From Apostichopus japonicus (Eukaryota > Echinodermata > Holothuroidea > Aspidochirotida > Stichopodidae): a stretch of 64,000 nt of DNA. The stretch lies in assembly GCF_037975245.1 (NCBI RefSeq), contig NC_092580.1, positions 3,074,501-3,138,500 on the forward strand. The letters run 5' to 3'. A program made the position numbers and the translations under genes. The notes below the pieces were generated by a model. It searched no databases. It saw only the letters and a program-made list of their open reading frames with translations, and was not told where the DNA came from. Position 1 is the first letter of the stretch. Each line of letters starts with the position of its first letter. Shown piece after piece: positions 1 through 15,200 of this stretch.

Positions 1-1500
1 TCAGTATATAAATCATTTGAGAGGAAAGCTAAATCAATGTTTCACGAGATATATATAGAAGTGTTACCTGATTTCATATATGTCACGTTTAATGTTTGTA
101 ATATCACTGAATCACTTGCAATACTTTTTTAAGAGTTTGGAACTGGTAGTGATATTAAATTAGTGTGGTATGTATATTGTGTTCTTCAATAACGCTACAA
201 GTCATTACAATACAATTTGTAGTTCAAAAACAAATTTCTTTCAAGTTAATATTACTTGAAGTACATTCCGATGTTGGGTACGTGGTGCACTTTATTACGT
301 TTACTTCAAAAAAGAATACACGACAGTCCCTTCCATCCTCACGGGCCCCTTGTTTTGTCTCTCTTAACGTTTGAACTTATGAAAAGCTGAAGTGCATTCC
401 GGTGTTAAGTTCGTAGCGGTATGTTAAATGTGTACCATCATCTTCAAAAAGAAATCCTGTTTATACTTACACTTTTCTCCATTCAAGACCATGTTCTTTG
501 TTTAACAGGTCTACCTAGTTTTCCGCCTGATAAATGCAAATTCATGTATCTTTCACTTAAATTTGCAGTCGTCTCAAAAAATGAATATATGAACGAATCA
601 ATTGTAATTAAGATGGGTTCTCAGGCCATTGATTGACTCTAGCATGTTATTTGGGGGAGGGGTGGTACTCGTTTTTATTTCAATTTCTCACATCCTTAAC
701 CTCATGTTTCTTGAACAGAAGTTAGGAAACTTGCAGTTTTGAAACACCTCCGTATCTCATGGTATAATCCACCGTGTATACAGATGAGACGTGTTGACAT
801 TAAACAGATACTCAATTGCTAATCCAGTTCACACACTCGTCAATCCATTGCATATAACAACACGTAGGTGAAAAAGTAAGGTTTGGTATTAGAAATGACC
901 AAAGCCTCCTGTGTTAACAGCTTTGAATCTAATCAGCAATCGTCTCCCAGTTTACTCTTATTTTTAAATACATATCTTTTACATAAATTCTTGTTTAGTT
1001 GTACAAACCGATAAGATTACATTGATTTGGCAGGGAAATTGTAAAATAAGATATAAAAAAAATTAGGTTTGAATCTAATCTGCAGTATTTTCACAGTTCA
1101 CTGAAAGGACGTGTTTAGAAAGATGAATGTCGCTGTTTTTGTTTTCTTTTTCATATATATACCGATGTATGTAGCATTGATTTGGCAGGGAAAATAATAA
1201 AAATAGAAAAGTAATTAAACCATTTATTTCATTTTTATTTTACCATATCTCTACTAAACCACCACGGGAATGAAATATTCAGCATTTTCTGAACCTGTTA
1301 TAGTCCAAATTGAGTTTCGTTTTTGTCTTATCTTTTGTTTGTTTGGTTATTGATATAACATGATATAGTCTTTAACATATTTTCGAACAATCATCTGAAG
1401 CAAAGGTTGACTACTAACCTTTGGAACAGCATTTACGTTTATAACACAAAGAATACTGAGTGTTGTATCAACCATTGTGAAACTCATACTTTGAGTGTAA
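1..1500. other. upstream non-coding region, no gene seen
   Basis: AT-rich sequence with scattered stops in all frames. The short open frames at 165-374 and 421-636 have no splice context or recognisable composition and look like chance. It probably holds the promoter and 5' flank of gene A, but I see no convincing core promoter. Confidence 0.4.
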
Positions 1501-1504
1501 ACAG

Positions 1505-1604
1505 GAACGTATCGTGAAACTCAGATTTCGTTGACTTATGCTAAGTGGATCCCAACGTTATTCTATCGACGGCTTTACAGGGAACGTTTGCATGAACGGT
1601 GAAG
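1505..1604 (+). other. candidate 5' exon of gene A (end defined by donor)
   Basis: A good donor (GAAG|GTATGT) lies at 1604/1605, and a matching acceptor (pyrimidine tract, AACAG) ends at 2140, just before the leader exon. The 5' limit of this exon is not visible and the start given is arbitrary. An ATG at 1592 within it would read in frame into the leader ATG at 2164 after splicing, adding 12 residues. I prefer 2164 as the start because it begins directly with a signal peptide. Confidence 0.35.
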
Positions 1605-2163
1605 GTATGTAGACTTATGATAGTACTGTACGGTTTTCGTAAAATAGTGTTAAGATTTATCTATGCAAATTGGTCCTTCATTATTTTTCGTGGCATTTTG
1701 ATGATCATTTCCAAACAGTTGGTACAATATGTATATTAACAAACATGTATTCTGGGCTTAAGTAGTTGTTTATAGTCATGCTAAATTATACAGTATGTTA
1801 CATTTGAGGCGCGGATGCACTGCGTGTTGGGGTTTACATCCTCACCCCAAATCACCACCACCTTTTACAATCTCATATAAATTTCAGTAGTTATTAGCAT
1901 AACCTATACCTATTAATAGAAATTGAACTTAGAATAACTATATCTCATCATGTACCATTTGACATATAGAAACATTCTGGGCTAGGATGCCATAAACCTA
2001 CCCCGGAGTCGGCTGCAACGAGGGGCCACTTCCCACGCTGTATGAAACCACTGATCCGTCCCTGCTTCCTTAATTAGTATTGTGTTAATCCAGATATGCT
2101 ATTGCATGGTTCTCTTAAACTTTTCTCATTTTAATAACAGACGGTTATCACCCGAACATTACA

Positions 2164-2209
2164 ATGAAGCTATCACATCTGTGTGTGATTCTCCAAATAC
2201 TAGTAGCAG
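2164..2209 (+). CDS. gene A exon: signal peptide
   Basis: Begins [15 protein letters not shown], a short positively charged start followed by a hydrophobic core, which is a typical signal peptide. It ends in phase 1 at a GCAG|GTTGGT donor. Translation starts here if the upstream in-frame ATG at 1592 is not used. Confidence 0.75.
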
Positions 2210-5200
2210 GTTGGTATCATCAATATGAAAAACAATTCCTTACGCTCCGTTCTTAAATTAGAAACTTTAACGCAAATTCCTAAATTAACGTGTTTCTCAT
2301 AATTAGTATTTTCCAAGTCTGAAAACAAGTTGTAATCTAAGGCGTATATGTCAGTTAAACAGATATGGTTTCGGTGTTTCAATGTCGTAGATAAGTTTAT
2401 AAAATACTTTTTAAAATATCAACAATATCGCACAATTATGCACGGCCAATATTGGGAGTTGATAAAATAGTGTGAACCCATACTCATTTAGAAAAACATA
2501 ACACTCCACACATACTTTCTATATGTTTTCATCTTTCTAAAGCTCAATGTGTGAAATCGGAAGTCATCTGCCAGGATACATATAAAGTTGTTCTTCACGA
2601 ACGTGCTGCCGTTTCCTGTACGTATGACATTTCGTTTCACACTGTACGGTGGTATCGATATGGTTCTGATGAGTCGTTTTTACGAATTGACGGTCAAAAG
2701 AAATCTGGTAGCGGCTTCACCTCTGGAGAATTTGATATAGAAGCAAATGGTACCATGATCATTACAGAAGTTGACATTAAACACGAAGGCAACTATACAA
2801 TATCGGTCTTAGGCGTAGACGGTCGGGGAACGCGTCAGGAATTACAAATATATGTCATAGGTACGTCATTTGCTTGTCTAGTTTTATGTCATCCGAGTCA
2901 ATTTTTCGAAGATATAATGAATGAATAATGTTCACGTTGTGTATTTGACATTTGGAGTCTCGATTTTCTATGTTATTATCAGTTTTTCATGTAGATAATC
3001 AATTAGATATGATGCGACTACCAACAGAAAATTAAACAACTGCTGATGTCTAGGGCTAGTTGGAATATATGACTCACTCTTTCTTACTTTCGTACTATTT
3101 TCCAGCACATCCGAAAGATATTGTTATCCAACACTGTGATTCCTCCAAATCATCAAAAGCATGTGACCATGTACTCAAAGATGAATTGGCCGATATTGTT
3201 CTCTGCATAGCGAAAGATGCAAGACCCGCCGTAGATATTACATGGTTTAGGATTAGTCCAGATGGTCCACATAAGGTCAACACACCAGACAACTACACCC
3301 GAACATTGAATAAAACGACTTCTCTATACACCACTCAGTCTGTTTTAAGCCTTGATAAGAATTCGTTTTCATTACAATACTTCATATGCTCAGTTTCTGG
3401 ACATGCATTGAAGGATAAAACTAATGTTTCTATTTTAATAAATGGAAATGTTCCTTATGGGAATGGGAAGATGGAACAGAAATATGTTATGGAAGGAGAC
3501 ACAGTTGAACTTTTTTGTCCGAATATGTCTTACCCTTTAGCATATGCAAAGATTACAATGGCGGACAGACGCGAAGAAGTATGGATGCGTCTCAATCCAT
3601 CAAGTCAAAGTGATGAATGCTTCGGTCAATCTATTTGTGTCTTCCCCACAAAAGGATTGGTTTCATTAACAGCGCTCAATAGAAATCAAGATACATCATT
3701 GGAATGTATATATGGCAACGGAAAATCCGCCGAACGACACGTAACCAATGTTACAGTGATGGGTAAATATGCACAGCATATCTCAATTTGGGTTAGGAAA
3801 CATTCCTTTAACGAGAGCATCGTGTTATTGTACAGTAAACGATATATTTATGTGTGTTTTTAAGATAAACCCTTGCAAAATTTAATACATCGTTTTAGCG
3901 CTTTACATACTCTGCAGAGATAATGTAAACACCAACCGGCTTTAAGTAATCAGGTCAATTATTAACATTATGACAGTAGATATAAATTTTGGTCTAAATT
4001 TATCTTCAACACAATACTTCATTTTCAGTAATTCCTAAGGCTTCCAGCACTGTCATTTATGGATGTGAGAGTTTCGAAAACTGTTCCAAAAGCATTCCAA
4101 GTCGAGGAAGAATAAAATGTTCTGTGTTCGGCGTCAAACCTCCAGTTTCGCTAATAATGAAAGCAAACGAACGTTCAGCAGGAGATATAGAGTTCTCGGA
4201 AGAAAGCAATACTATACAAAAGGATTATGATTCTGTGACATCAAGCACGCATTTATCAGCAGCATATGAAATTCAAGAATGCGTTGACCTGGTTAAGGTA
4301 ACGTGCCTTCCGAGTGATAATGAACTCCAAGAATACATCTTAGCATCTCAGGTGGTTTTACAGATCGGTAAGTATAACATATTCATCCTCAGTTAGTTCT
4401 TATTTCATAACAATTGACAGCATTTTTCTGCACGGAAACTGTATTTAATAAACATATCAATGATTTCACTTTTTGATTTGCTCTATTGTATGATATACAA
4501 CTGTTTCAACATACATTATACAGATGCTAATATCAATCATATTATTTTTTTAAAACAACATTTAGCTATAAGTAAAAATTATCAAATTATGTTATATTAT
4601 TAAATTATAGTGTCAGTTAAGTGTTATAGTTTCAATAGCATTATTGAGGAGATAATGTATAATCACAATGTCCGCAGCGGCTCTGGAGTAATTAGTAACA
4701 AAACTTTAATATCCTAAATCGATATTGATCATTTAAGAATTTCAATCACCATGGTTAAAATTAATATATTAATGAAGAAATCAATAATATTAATCTAAGA
4801 TGATGAGGTTGGTCAGGAAATAGGTTTTCAGACTTAGATTCCATTTTGTTCTATCTTTAAAAGATAAATCTACCTGCTCCGGTGGAGGGCATGGAGCGCT
4901 CGTGGCTGTTCTTACTGTTGGTTTTGTTTTGATAGTATGCGCTGCAGTAATCTTCACGTATATGTACACGAAAGGTAAGGCTCATTGATTTCAAATGCGT
5001 GTGACTAGACGTAATAATTATGTGAGTATTAGAGAGTAATTAATTGACGGAATTTCTTGGTGAAAATCATAGTTATAGATCTTATTCATCCTATTGGGCT
5101 TTTAGTTCAATACAATAGAGAATATTAAAAATAAATGTCAAGCACATGTTTTTACTTTTGCTCTTTGACCATTACAAGAAAGGCTCTCTGTGGTAACATT

Positions 5201-6112
5201 GTTGCATAGTTTTGTTATTGAGTATTGCTCGTAAATATGGAAACACTGATTTTATTTCCATGTGCAATAAAGGAGTGTCAGTGCGAAAATGTGTCATTTG
5301 ATTTGAAGTGAAAACATACGTTTCCACATGTACACAAACTCCATCCCTTACACCAATTGGTTGAATAAGGTATTTAAACTGTAAGGTACATCAAACTAAA
5401 TGCAATGAAATGCTTAAATAAAGTACAGCCAACACTATACTGATAACTCAATTAACGTTACGTCTTAACGAAGGTCACTTATCAAAGGTCAGTGCGAGAT
5501 GTTCAAGCCAGAAACACGACAGCGAGGAAGGCACGGCATTAAATACTGACCAAACCGATGGGGCTCAGGAGAAGGTAGATTTGCTTTGCTCTTCTATTTC
5601 TATGCACTTTTCACTAATTAATTGTTTCCCAATTTACTATAGAGTTGTACCACACATCATTTAAGTTAATTAATTTCTAGCTTACATAAAGATAAGCTGT
5701 GCGCAATGAATTGCTCTCGTAGAATACTTTTACTTCTTACCTCCAGCAATGATATGTCTACATAGGGGTCGTTACCGACTCATTTCAGGGAGCGGTCACT
5801 GAGCCCCTACTCAATGGGTAGAGCACAATATTTGTAATCATCTAGTCACTGGTTTGGACCGTTCAGTCAAACTTTTGTTTGCTCTTTCAAACGTGAATAT
5901 TATTTCGTAATCGGTTTCCTTTTTTTCATTGGTATCTTACATCTCTCCTACAGTACTAGTCGACCATATTTGTAGCATGTACGTAAGTGTATATTTCTTT
6001 ACCAAACATCAAAACGAGGAATCGTCTTCAACAAAGGAGCTCAGATGGGATCAATGAGCGGAAAAGAAAAGTTAAAGCATCATATATATATATATATATA
6101 TATATACATCTC

Positions 6113-6203
<91 letters not shown>

Positions 6204-9200
6204 ATATATATATACATCTCGTTTTCCTTTTTCTTAATGTAGAAGGTTCATCAGGATTCGAACGAGGTTACTGGGGATGATCCTTTGTCTCATCAGCCGT
6301 TATTGCAAGACGTACGTGCTACTTCACATTAAATATTTTTAATTAGGCTTTTCTTCATTCATTATTGGCTATTGTGGCTATCGAAATCACTTTGTTAAAT
6401 TAAGTGGGATTTTGGTGGAACTTACGTGGGTATTACTTTTTTTTTCGTTTTATGACCAACTATGTAATGTGTACCCGCATAAAAGGATACTTCGGCAGCT
6501 AACTGAAACGTACTTTTACTGAGAAGGAGCTTTGCAGACTTTTTTTGCATCATATCGATCGTTTTTACAGTATGTAAAAATGGTTGTAACAATTTAAGTT
6601 CAACCTAATATCGAATCTGCGTTGTGATCTGCGTTTGTTCCTAATACAATGTTTAATACCCTTGTTTTCGTTGGCGATTAAGTAACCATCAATTAGATCA
6701 CAGATATAGCTAGAGCTAAAAGAAATTGGATTCTTTCGGTCATTTGAATGGTGATCACAACGATTGATTAACCTAGCTGACTATAAAATCGTTAGAACAA
6801 ATGTTACATAACTATGATCTGCCTGTTGGAATCACAGGATATGAATGGAAAATCGAAAGAAGACGGAAAGGAATTTACCCATGATCATCCACATAAGGTA
6901 ACGATAAAAGTTTGAATTACTGTTAGAAAAGGTCGATAACTAATGCAACAAACTTCATGTCTATATTTACGACACTAATATTCATTGATATTCATTAAAC
7001 AGAATAGCAAGTATAGATATAATTTGTGTAATTTATCCAATACCGGTACAACCCTGAAGGATTTGGGGCTAGTTAAGCTCGACTATAAAACTTGTCTAAT
7101 ATTGCTTGTTGTGTCTGAATTTCGCATTCACAAAGATAACTTTTCATGCTGAACTTGTAACACAGGTTGAGATAACACAATGAATAACTACACCACGTTA
7201 TCACCTCTGTCTTCATTTGCATTTTATGAACTTATTTATAGGATTCAAAACTTTCAGGCAATCAACCGAACGAGGGAGAGGAATCTACACTAGCAGATGT
7301 ACCTCAGATATCAAAGGTTAGAATTTGATTGACGATGTAATGAAAATATTCACAAGGCACAGTTCTAATTTGTCAATGTTAATTTTGTTGGATTCTTGTC
7401 CACATGTTTCTCTTGTTAAAATTCGTTCAGAATTATCTGTTACTGTCCTTACTTTATTTGCTCTTAAATTTTTCTTTCTTACAATTCTTTATTTCCTATA
7501 TTATTACTTCTTCTAACCTTCTTTCTGTTTGTAAATTATGTATGCAAATAGGCAGAAGAAGCTACACAAGAAAGTGCGCCACAGGTACACTATACAGTTG
7601 CATTAAATTAATGTAAAATATTGTAAGGAAAAACTGGAAACTTGACCAAAACTGAGTATAACATGATAAGTTTTACTTCAGGTTGATGTTGGTAATGAAA
7701 CAAAGCCAAGCAGCCAATGTATTTGAAAAGGGTGTTGAGGACCGTTAAATGTACGTTGCGACATTTTTTACTGCTTTCTGGAATCACAGTCTTTCAAAAA
7801 TTCTAAAGAATGAATCAACCGTGGATTTTCGAATAGAAAACTTCTGATTATGCCCTTACTTCATTATTATTTTCATTATTCTTTCTTCAGTTATTTAATT
7901 GCTTTACTTGTATCTGTTCAAAATTGTATATTTGTTTCTGTATGCTAGTAGTTAAAATATCCTTCTTATATATCAAATTCATGTAATTGAATAATTCCTG
8001 TTCCGTGGTATAATTCATCAATACGGTGGAAAACATGACACTGGTTGCCACCATTATATGGTTACCCTAATTTTTAATTATGTTGTATATTATAATCTGA
8101 TATACAGGATCAACAAACTCAAATTAATCAACCCAAAGAGGAAGACAAATCTACCCAAAACGGAATGCCACAGGTACACTATATTACATCAATAAATATT
8201 GTATTAAAACTTACCAATGATAAAGTATGACTTGATGAATTCTTTGCTGCTCCTGAAATCACATAATTTTTAACACTTTGATTTACAGGAGTCACAGACT
8301 CCGAAGAATGAATCAACAGAAAAAGAGACATATTTACCAGGGGATTCACCAGAGGTAACAGTAGCTACAATTTGCTATGAATATTTAAAGGATAACACTT
8401 GAAATAAATGGAGTATAGCCCTATAACGATAATTCCGTGTTGTATTTGATATAATCGCATTATTAACGGTGTTTAAAACCAATTAATCATATGTCATATG
8501 TGTTTTAGGCTCCTCAAGTTGAAGTTGAAAGCAATCAATCAACACAGGAGGAAGATTCTACACCAGTGGAGGCACCACAGGTAGCAAATCCTTCTTAACG
8601 ATTTAATTTAGATTTTTTTATTTTGTAGTTTTTTGTGGGGTAGGGGTGTCTCGATTGAATAGTCGAGAATTGCAAAAATGCATGTACCAAATGAACGTGT
8701 TATATTTATTACTTTCTAGTCACTTTATAATCATACGATTTGTTCTTCTTCGCTCAGACTACCAATCTCGACGAACTCGTGGAATCATTTATAAATGAGG
8801 TAATAACTTCTACCCTCGGGGTTGGGCTAGACGAGCTAAAAGTAGTAGCATTTTGATTTCTAGTACTTATAGTCACAATGAAATATTTACACGCGATGTT
8901 ATGCATACTGCTATATTTATTTAGCCGGAAAACCCAAAGCTAACATGTTTGTTGGTATGACCCAGTATCTTAAAATTATGTGTCTTCATTATCGTATTAC
9001 GACATATCGTATTCTCAACAAAAGGTTTTACTCTTAGTATACAGCTTATTATGTAGCGTAATGCTACTGTAATACTGTTCTATATCGATGGTTTCTCGAA
9101 CATGATAAAACTGCACAGAATATGGATAGAATATTTATTATATTTATATATTAAATAACTGAAAGGATATGAATGATTCTCGTACCCATTTAACATTTCA

Positions 9201-12200
9201 ATTTCATTCAAAGTATATCAAGAAATAACCGTACCGAAGTTACATTATACTTGTTGCAATTGTACTTGTTTCTAAATTCCGTCAATAATTTATACTTCTC
9301 TTTGTAGCCATCAAAGAAAATGTATGATCTTTGGAGAGGTATACTTGATTCACGCAACGTAAGTAGTATATTAAGTCAAAACACACCATTAGGGTCAGTT
9401 GTTCCTGTTAAACAGCTAGTAAAAAGTAACCACGAAGACTAATACAATCCATTTAATTAATGTACAATAATTTATTTTGTGAAATATGATGAGATATATA
9501 TGTCTAGTAAATTATAGTATAGTTGTAAAGGATGAAAATGAAATTACCGTTTATGATTTTCTCATTATAACCAACAGGAATCGCTTTGTATTTATTTGAA
9601 AAGATATATTCCAGATAAGATGAAAATGACCGAGGTAAATATACAAATAACGTCTGTAATCGGGGCTATTTTTTTTTACAATGGTGATTCGGATAACGAG
9701 TTAAATGTGTATGATATGATTTGATGGAAATGAAACAAGACATTTTCTGCTGTTCAAACACCAGAGGCTGTTTCAATACATATTTGTTTGACAAAACCAC
9801 TTCACTTTGAATCACTTCTATTGCCACGTTGAAGAAAATACGAATTGTAAACCAAAATGATTGTTTTGAAAAGAGTTAAACAAAAAAGGACTGTGTACTT
9901 ATGTATTTCCTTTTAATCTCATTTACTTTCATTCAGGACACGATTACTGCGATTATGAAGTTCTTCGCTACCTGCAAAAAGAATGATTGGGTGAGTTTTT
10001 GCTTTAATCTCTAAAGTAAATAAGTATTCCATGAGAACTGTCCTATAGGATACCACCAATCTACAAACTGTAAATTAAGTTTACTGTTCAGTATATTGCA
10101 TTCAATTCTTGCTTTGTATACTTTTGGAATATCTACTTTTGATACATATTATGATATTCTCTTTCAGATAACTTCAGAGGAAAGTTTGGACTTGGTCAAA
10201 ATTACAGTGGAAAAGGTGATAAGAGAAAGGCGATTGCATTGATTTCAACGCGGCAAAATACTTGAAATATTTTTTTTCTTCTGAATCACAATTTGCATTA
10301 CCTTTCATAGTTAATTTTTATCCGTGTTTTAAGAAGATTTCCCTTAAGTGATTACAAAGCACACATGAAACGCACAAAGGTCTTATTGTTGTGTTTATTG
10401 CCTGTTGAACAACACTAGCAAAAAAAAAATCATATATTTGCCGCGATGTATAGAATAATAGAACAATAAACATAGAACAGAAAAGGATGGAAGTATATTA
10501 CATCTGTGTCAAGATGAAAGGACTTGGTATTTATTTGCCTTGGCTGAAGTGTGATTTGAGGCGAAATCGGTCGTGAAAATTAGATTGCGAAAACTATTTC
10601 CTTAGTGTTACTTGAAAGATGTATACCAAATTAAACTATACATGTTGTAATACAAGCTCATGGTTTCCGAAGCTAAAGATAATTATCAGATCACTGTTAC
10701 TTTAATGATTAAACAATATCAGTCAACTAAACTTGCCCTTGTTTAACGTTTAATTGTTATTTTTCTTTATTGAACAGCAATCTGTTAAATTGGCTTTACA
10801 AGGACTTGGGATAGCATATGCACTTAAACAGGTAAATTGGCAGCATTTTCCCAGCATAAGAACTTTGAAAAAAGCTGAAATTGAAGATAAATTAAGGCGC
10901 ACAATGTATTTAGGTATGTTATCTACCATTTAAGCAGCTGTTATTGATTTGAGTAACTTTTTATTGAGCACTATTCTTTACATATCGGCATTTTGTTGAT
11001 AAAGGGTACCAAAAAAAGACTTGTCATCTATTTCTTTATCTTTTATTGCTAATTGTACAATTTGTTTATAGTTTACAACGGTTGTGCAATGTTTCATGTG
11101 CTGTCTTATGCAATCGAGTAATCTCATTTGTTTTCTGAAACTATACAGATTGACGATAAACAGTATGCGCAGATAAGTAGGCCCTTGAAACCCGAAATTC
11201 AGGTAACAAGAAAATTCTTAAAAGATAAATAATCATAAAGCTGCATAAAGTTACGCTCCATTACATTTGATCAAGTTAAACGTTTTGAAAAGGTCCCTAG
11301 ATAACTTAACTATAATTCATGATTGCAGTAATCACCCCATAAATTGTTGTGCGTGCCGTTTCCATATGCATTGACATTACATCGTTTGTTTCATCAGCAA
11401 TCGGGTAGAGACCTGGCAGATGCAACAATACACTATTTCATTACACATGAGGTAAGATTTTATCATCTTATATCTTGTTCAAAGTCTTGAAGACTGTAAC
11501 TTATTTATCATTTTATTTATTTAGATGTTTATACGAATAAATTAGCTATCAAGTTGTGCCATCTATACAACAAGACGAAATAACCAGTAATACCTATCTA
11601 TGAAACAGTAAGAACTCAAACGAAAAGTCTTTCTGAAAGTATTATTCTCAATATAGAAACAGAAACGGATCACAATGATGGATGGAGATTTATGCTAATA
11701 GTATCGTCGCCGATAAACAAACAGGGGTAACGCATTTGTAATGTTATTTTTTATAATCTACAGATAGGGAGCGAATTCGTTATGCCGATTATTGGTTATA
11801 GAGGAATTGGAAATAAAGTAGGTTCAAACGTTACTATAAAACTTACTATGTTTTCAACTACAGCGAATTAATATCTGTTTACGTTGTATTGTCACGCAAT
11901 CTATAAATTCAACATGCTGATAACATTTTGATACGTGAGAAGGTAAACATGAGTGAACTCACACCCTAAATGAATATGAAATCAGGTTGCACGATGCATT
12001 ATAGTGTTTTTTGAATGGCATGATATAAATTGATGGAATTCATAACCTGGAGTAATTTGGTGAACAACACGTGGTCAAAACTATAATCGGCTATTCTTTC
12101 TTCAAAATTGGAATCCAAACTAGCTCAGAATGCTGGATTGTAATCGGTGTTTTTACTAGTTACAAACATTCCTTTGAAACTAATTTGACTATCGTGACTA

Positions 12201-15200
12201 TGTCTTCTTCTACAGATTCCTTATCCCTACTTCTTGCAATCTATCCACAACAAATTTCAAGGAGTAAGTATTATCATGCTTATTCTTTCATTAAGGCTAT
12301 ACAAAGAATTCTATAGTTGATTGTAAAACCAATCGGCTTTGTTGCACACTACGGGACGAAATGTTGTCATGTAACTTAATGATATTTCACTTGTCTTTTT
12401 AAACATATTCATTTGTAAGAATGGTAATTCGCCAATAACTGTTTATTGTGATAGAAATAATTTTTCATTTAAATATGTTCTAGTTTAATGTATATATGTC
12501 AAAAGAACTTCATCAAACTACATTGCGATTCTTTCACAGGATCGTAGTAAGAATAAATTATCTCCCCTGTTCAAAGCTATCGTGCAGACAGCAACATCTA
12601 CGGTAAATATTTATCTTTATCGAAAAAGTATTACAACAAACAGTCAAACAGTTTCTAATTCTTTGTAAACTTGTAGCATGTGTTTTGTGTGTCCGACGAA
12701 ATATTATATAGAAGGTTATAAATCACTTATATTTCGTCCTTGATCTGAAAATATTACATTGATTATTTTAATCATTTCAGGCAAAGAATAGTATCTTTAC
12801 AGATGAAGTTTTGAACGATTTATCAAATGGCCAGGTAACCACTTCGATTTGATATTTATTTGCGTTATTTGTTGTTGTGTGTGTGTGAACAAGAAACCAC
12901 AACAACCGTTTGAATATAAGAGCTGGAAGAAGAACATTTGTATTCTTAAACAGTGCAGACAAGTGCGTAAAGAAATAATAAGGTTTGTCTGGAAGGTGGC
13001 TTGTAGAGCTTGAAGAAAATAAATCGGAGCTGGGCACGTACTGTGAGGGGCAATAGTAGTCACCACAACGGTGACTCAACACCTCCCGACAGAAGGGAAT
13101 ATTTTATTTGTTGCACTTAACACATGGGAACTTGTATTTTTTTTAAACAAAGAAACGCAAGTTTTAATATTACTAAAAGTAGAGTATGGTATATCTTCCT
13201 TTAAAAGAAAAGTTTTTTTTATGAAAATGGCCATTTCACGCTTTGCAAAAAATACGTGGGCCATGTACCCGGCCCCACACAAGGTTCAATGCCAATGTTC
13301 AGCTTATTTGTTAGTGAATAGTTGGTGATAATATTGCTCTTTTACATACTACAACTCAGCAGATGAAACGTCGATGTGAAAAATGGCAAACCTCTTAGCA
13401 GTTACTTTATTGGGTTGTGTCAATATCTAAATTGTAACACTGTTCACCAACCAATGTATGTAATATACTGGCCATTAATCGGCAGTGTACAATAAGAATG
13501 TATTGATTTCAACCGCTGAAATAAGCAATTTTAAGTTTCACACCCTTTTAAATAGAAGCAGACGTTAGAATTGTTAAAAAGGTCGGTAACAGGATTTTAA
13601 AACGTGAAATGCTTTCTTCTTATTTGTAACATGGTCTATATAGCATAAATGCTTTCACTTTTCTTCACAGGAACTATCAGAGATATTTTTAAGAGCATTG
13701 TATTTCAGCGTGCAAAACACAACTGTAAGTTGTTGTTTTGTTTTTGTTTTTGTTTTTTTTAAAGTGGCGTGAAAGATTGAAGATCAACATCTCAATCCAT
13801 TACTTTCTTACAAAGTTTCTGAGGATGATTCTGTTTAATAAAAAAAAATCATATGTGAGGGTTTGTTACAAAAATATTGTTACAAATACAAACAAGGGAT
13901 ATGAGATGAAGAGAAGTTAAACAAAGAGTGAAAATGGAAGAACTTTCTCTATCAAAATAATTATTTTTCTTTCTATATGACAGATTGATGCAAGTACGTG
14001 TGTGGATATTTTGAAAAATAGTCTAAAGAGTAACCAGGTAAAATATTAAATTATTGAAAATTATTATAATTATTCTCTGAAAAACATTTATGACACGACA
14101 TTTAAGTAGGACATCAGGAATGCGTTTTAGTAAATAGGTAATCTATTTGTGCGGCGAGCCCCAATTACAGGATAGTTGCCAATACATTTATAATAAATAA
14201 GATATCAACAGTCAGAAGAGTTGTTCGAACTTTCCTGAATTTAGGTCATGTATAAAAATGTATAATTTCCATTTAAATAGTCGACCTGATTTTTCTAGAA
14301 AATAACATTAAATGTTTACATTAAGTGAAAAGAGTATATGCTATATATTTATCCCACTGCTCTGCTGCTCGTTCATTTTCTCAAAACATTGCAATGCAAT
14401 AGAACTGAATGCTGCGTTAATTGTATGTGTACTCAAATGTAGTTTGTTTAATGTGCATAGTATCAATTTATTCTTCTAGATAACTAACGCTGACTACCAC
14501 AGGTCTATGAACACATGTTGTAAAGACGGTTGGGTAAGTAATAATGATGAGCCTCTGTCTAAAATATTATCTATATATTTGAAACATTTCTGGTGGAGTA
14601 ATTTCTGGGTTACTTAATCGCATGGTTCTCTATGTTCACATTCACGGGGAAAGGGACACCACCGAAACATAATAACAAAATGTAAATCCACATATCCATT
14701 CACCCATCTATTCATGTGATCGATGTGATATGAAATTGTAAAATTGCAAAAGTTAAGAATGAGACCAACTATAGTTTTCAATACGAAACCCAGCACGTAG
14801 TAGAACGTAAACCCGTATGAATAACCTCTGAATTTCTTTTCCAATATGCAGCTGACAGGAGAAAATGTATTATCAATATTACACCACAGCTTGGATAATC
14901 ATTTGGTAAGTGTTAATTGCAGCTTAATTCATAGCACTGGAAACCCGATTTATAGCTGTTAATTTTGAGTTCCATAACACATGGAACTAATCGGAGCTTG
15001 AGTGTTGACCGATTTGGAAGTGTCTTTATTTTATGACAAAAGGCGGCTTAATCCATTCACTCAAAAAGTTCTCAATAACTTGGTATTGATATGAAAGTGT
15101 ACGGGCAGGGACAAAAAGGGAAAACTACCTAAAAAACACCGTCAACAGTTCACTGAACAGCCGATATTCAGGGTGTTATGAATCTACTAGCTGAAAAGGT

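Noticed and set aside
5474-5574. Use of the stronger-looking acceptors at 5488 or 5492 for the first tail exon of gene A
   Set aside because: Both lead to in-frame stops with the phase carried from the transmembrane exon; only the acceptor before 5474 stays open.
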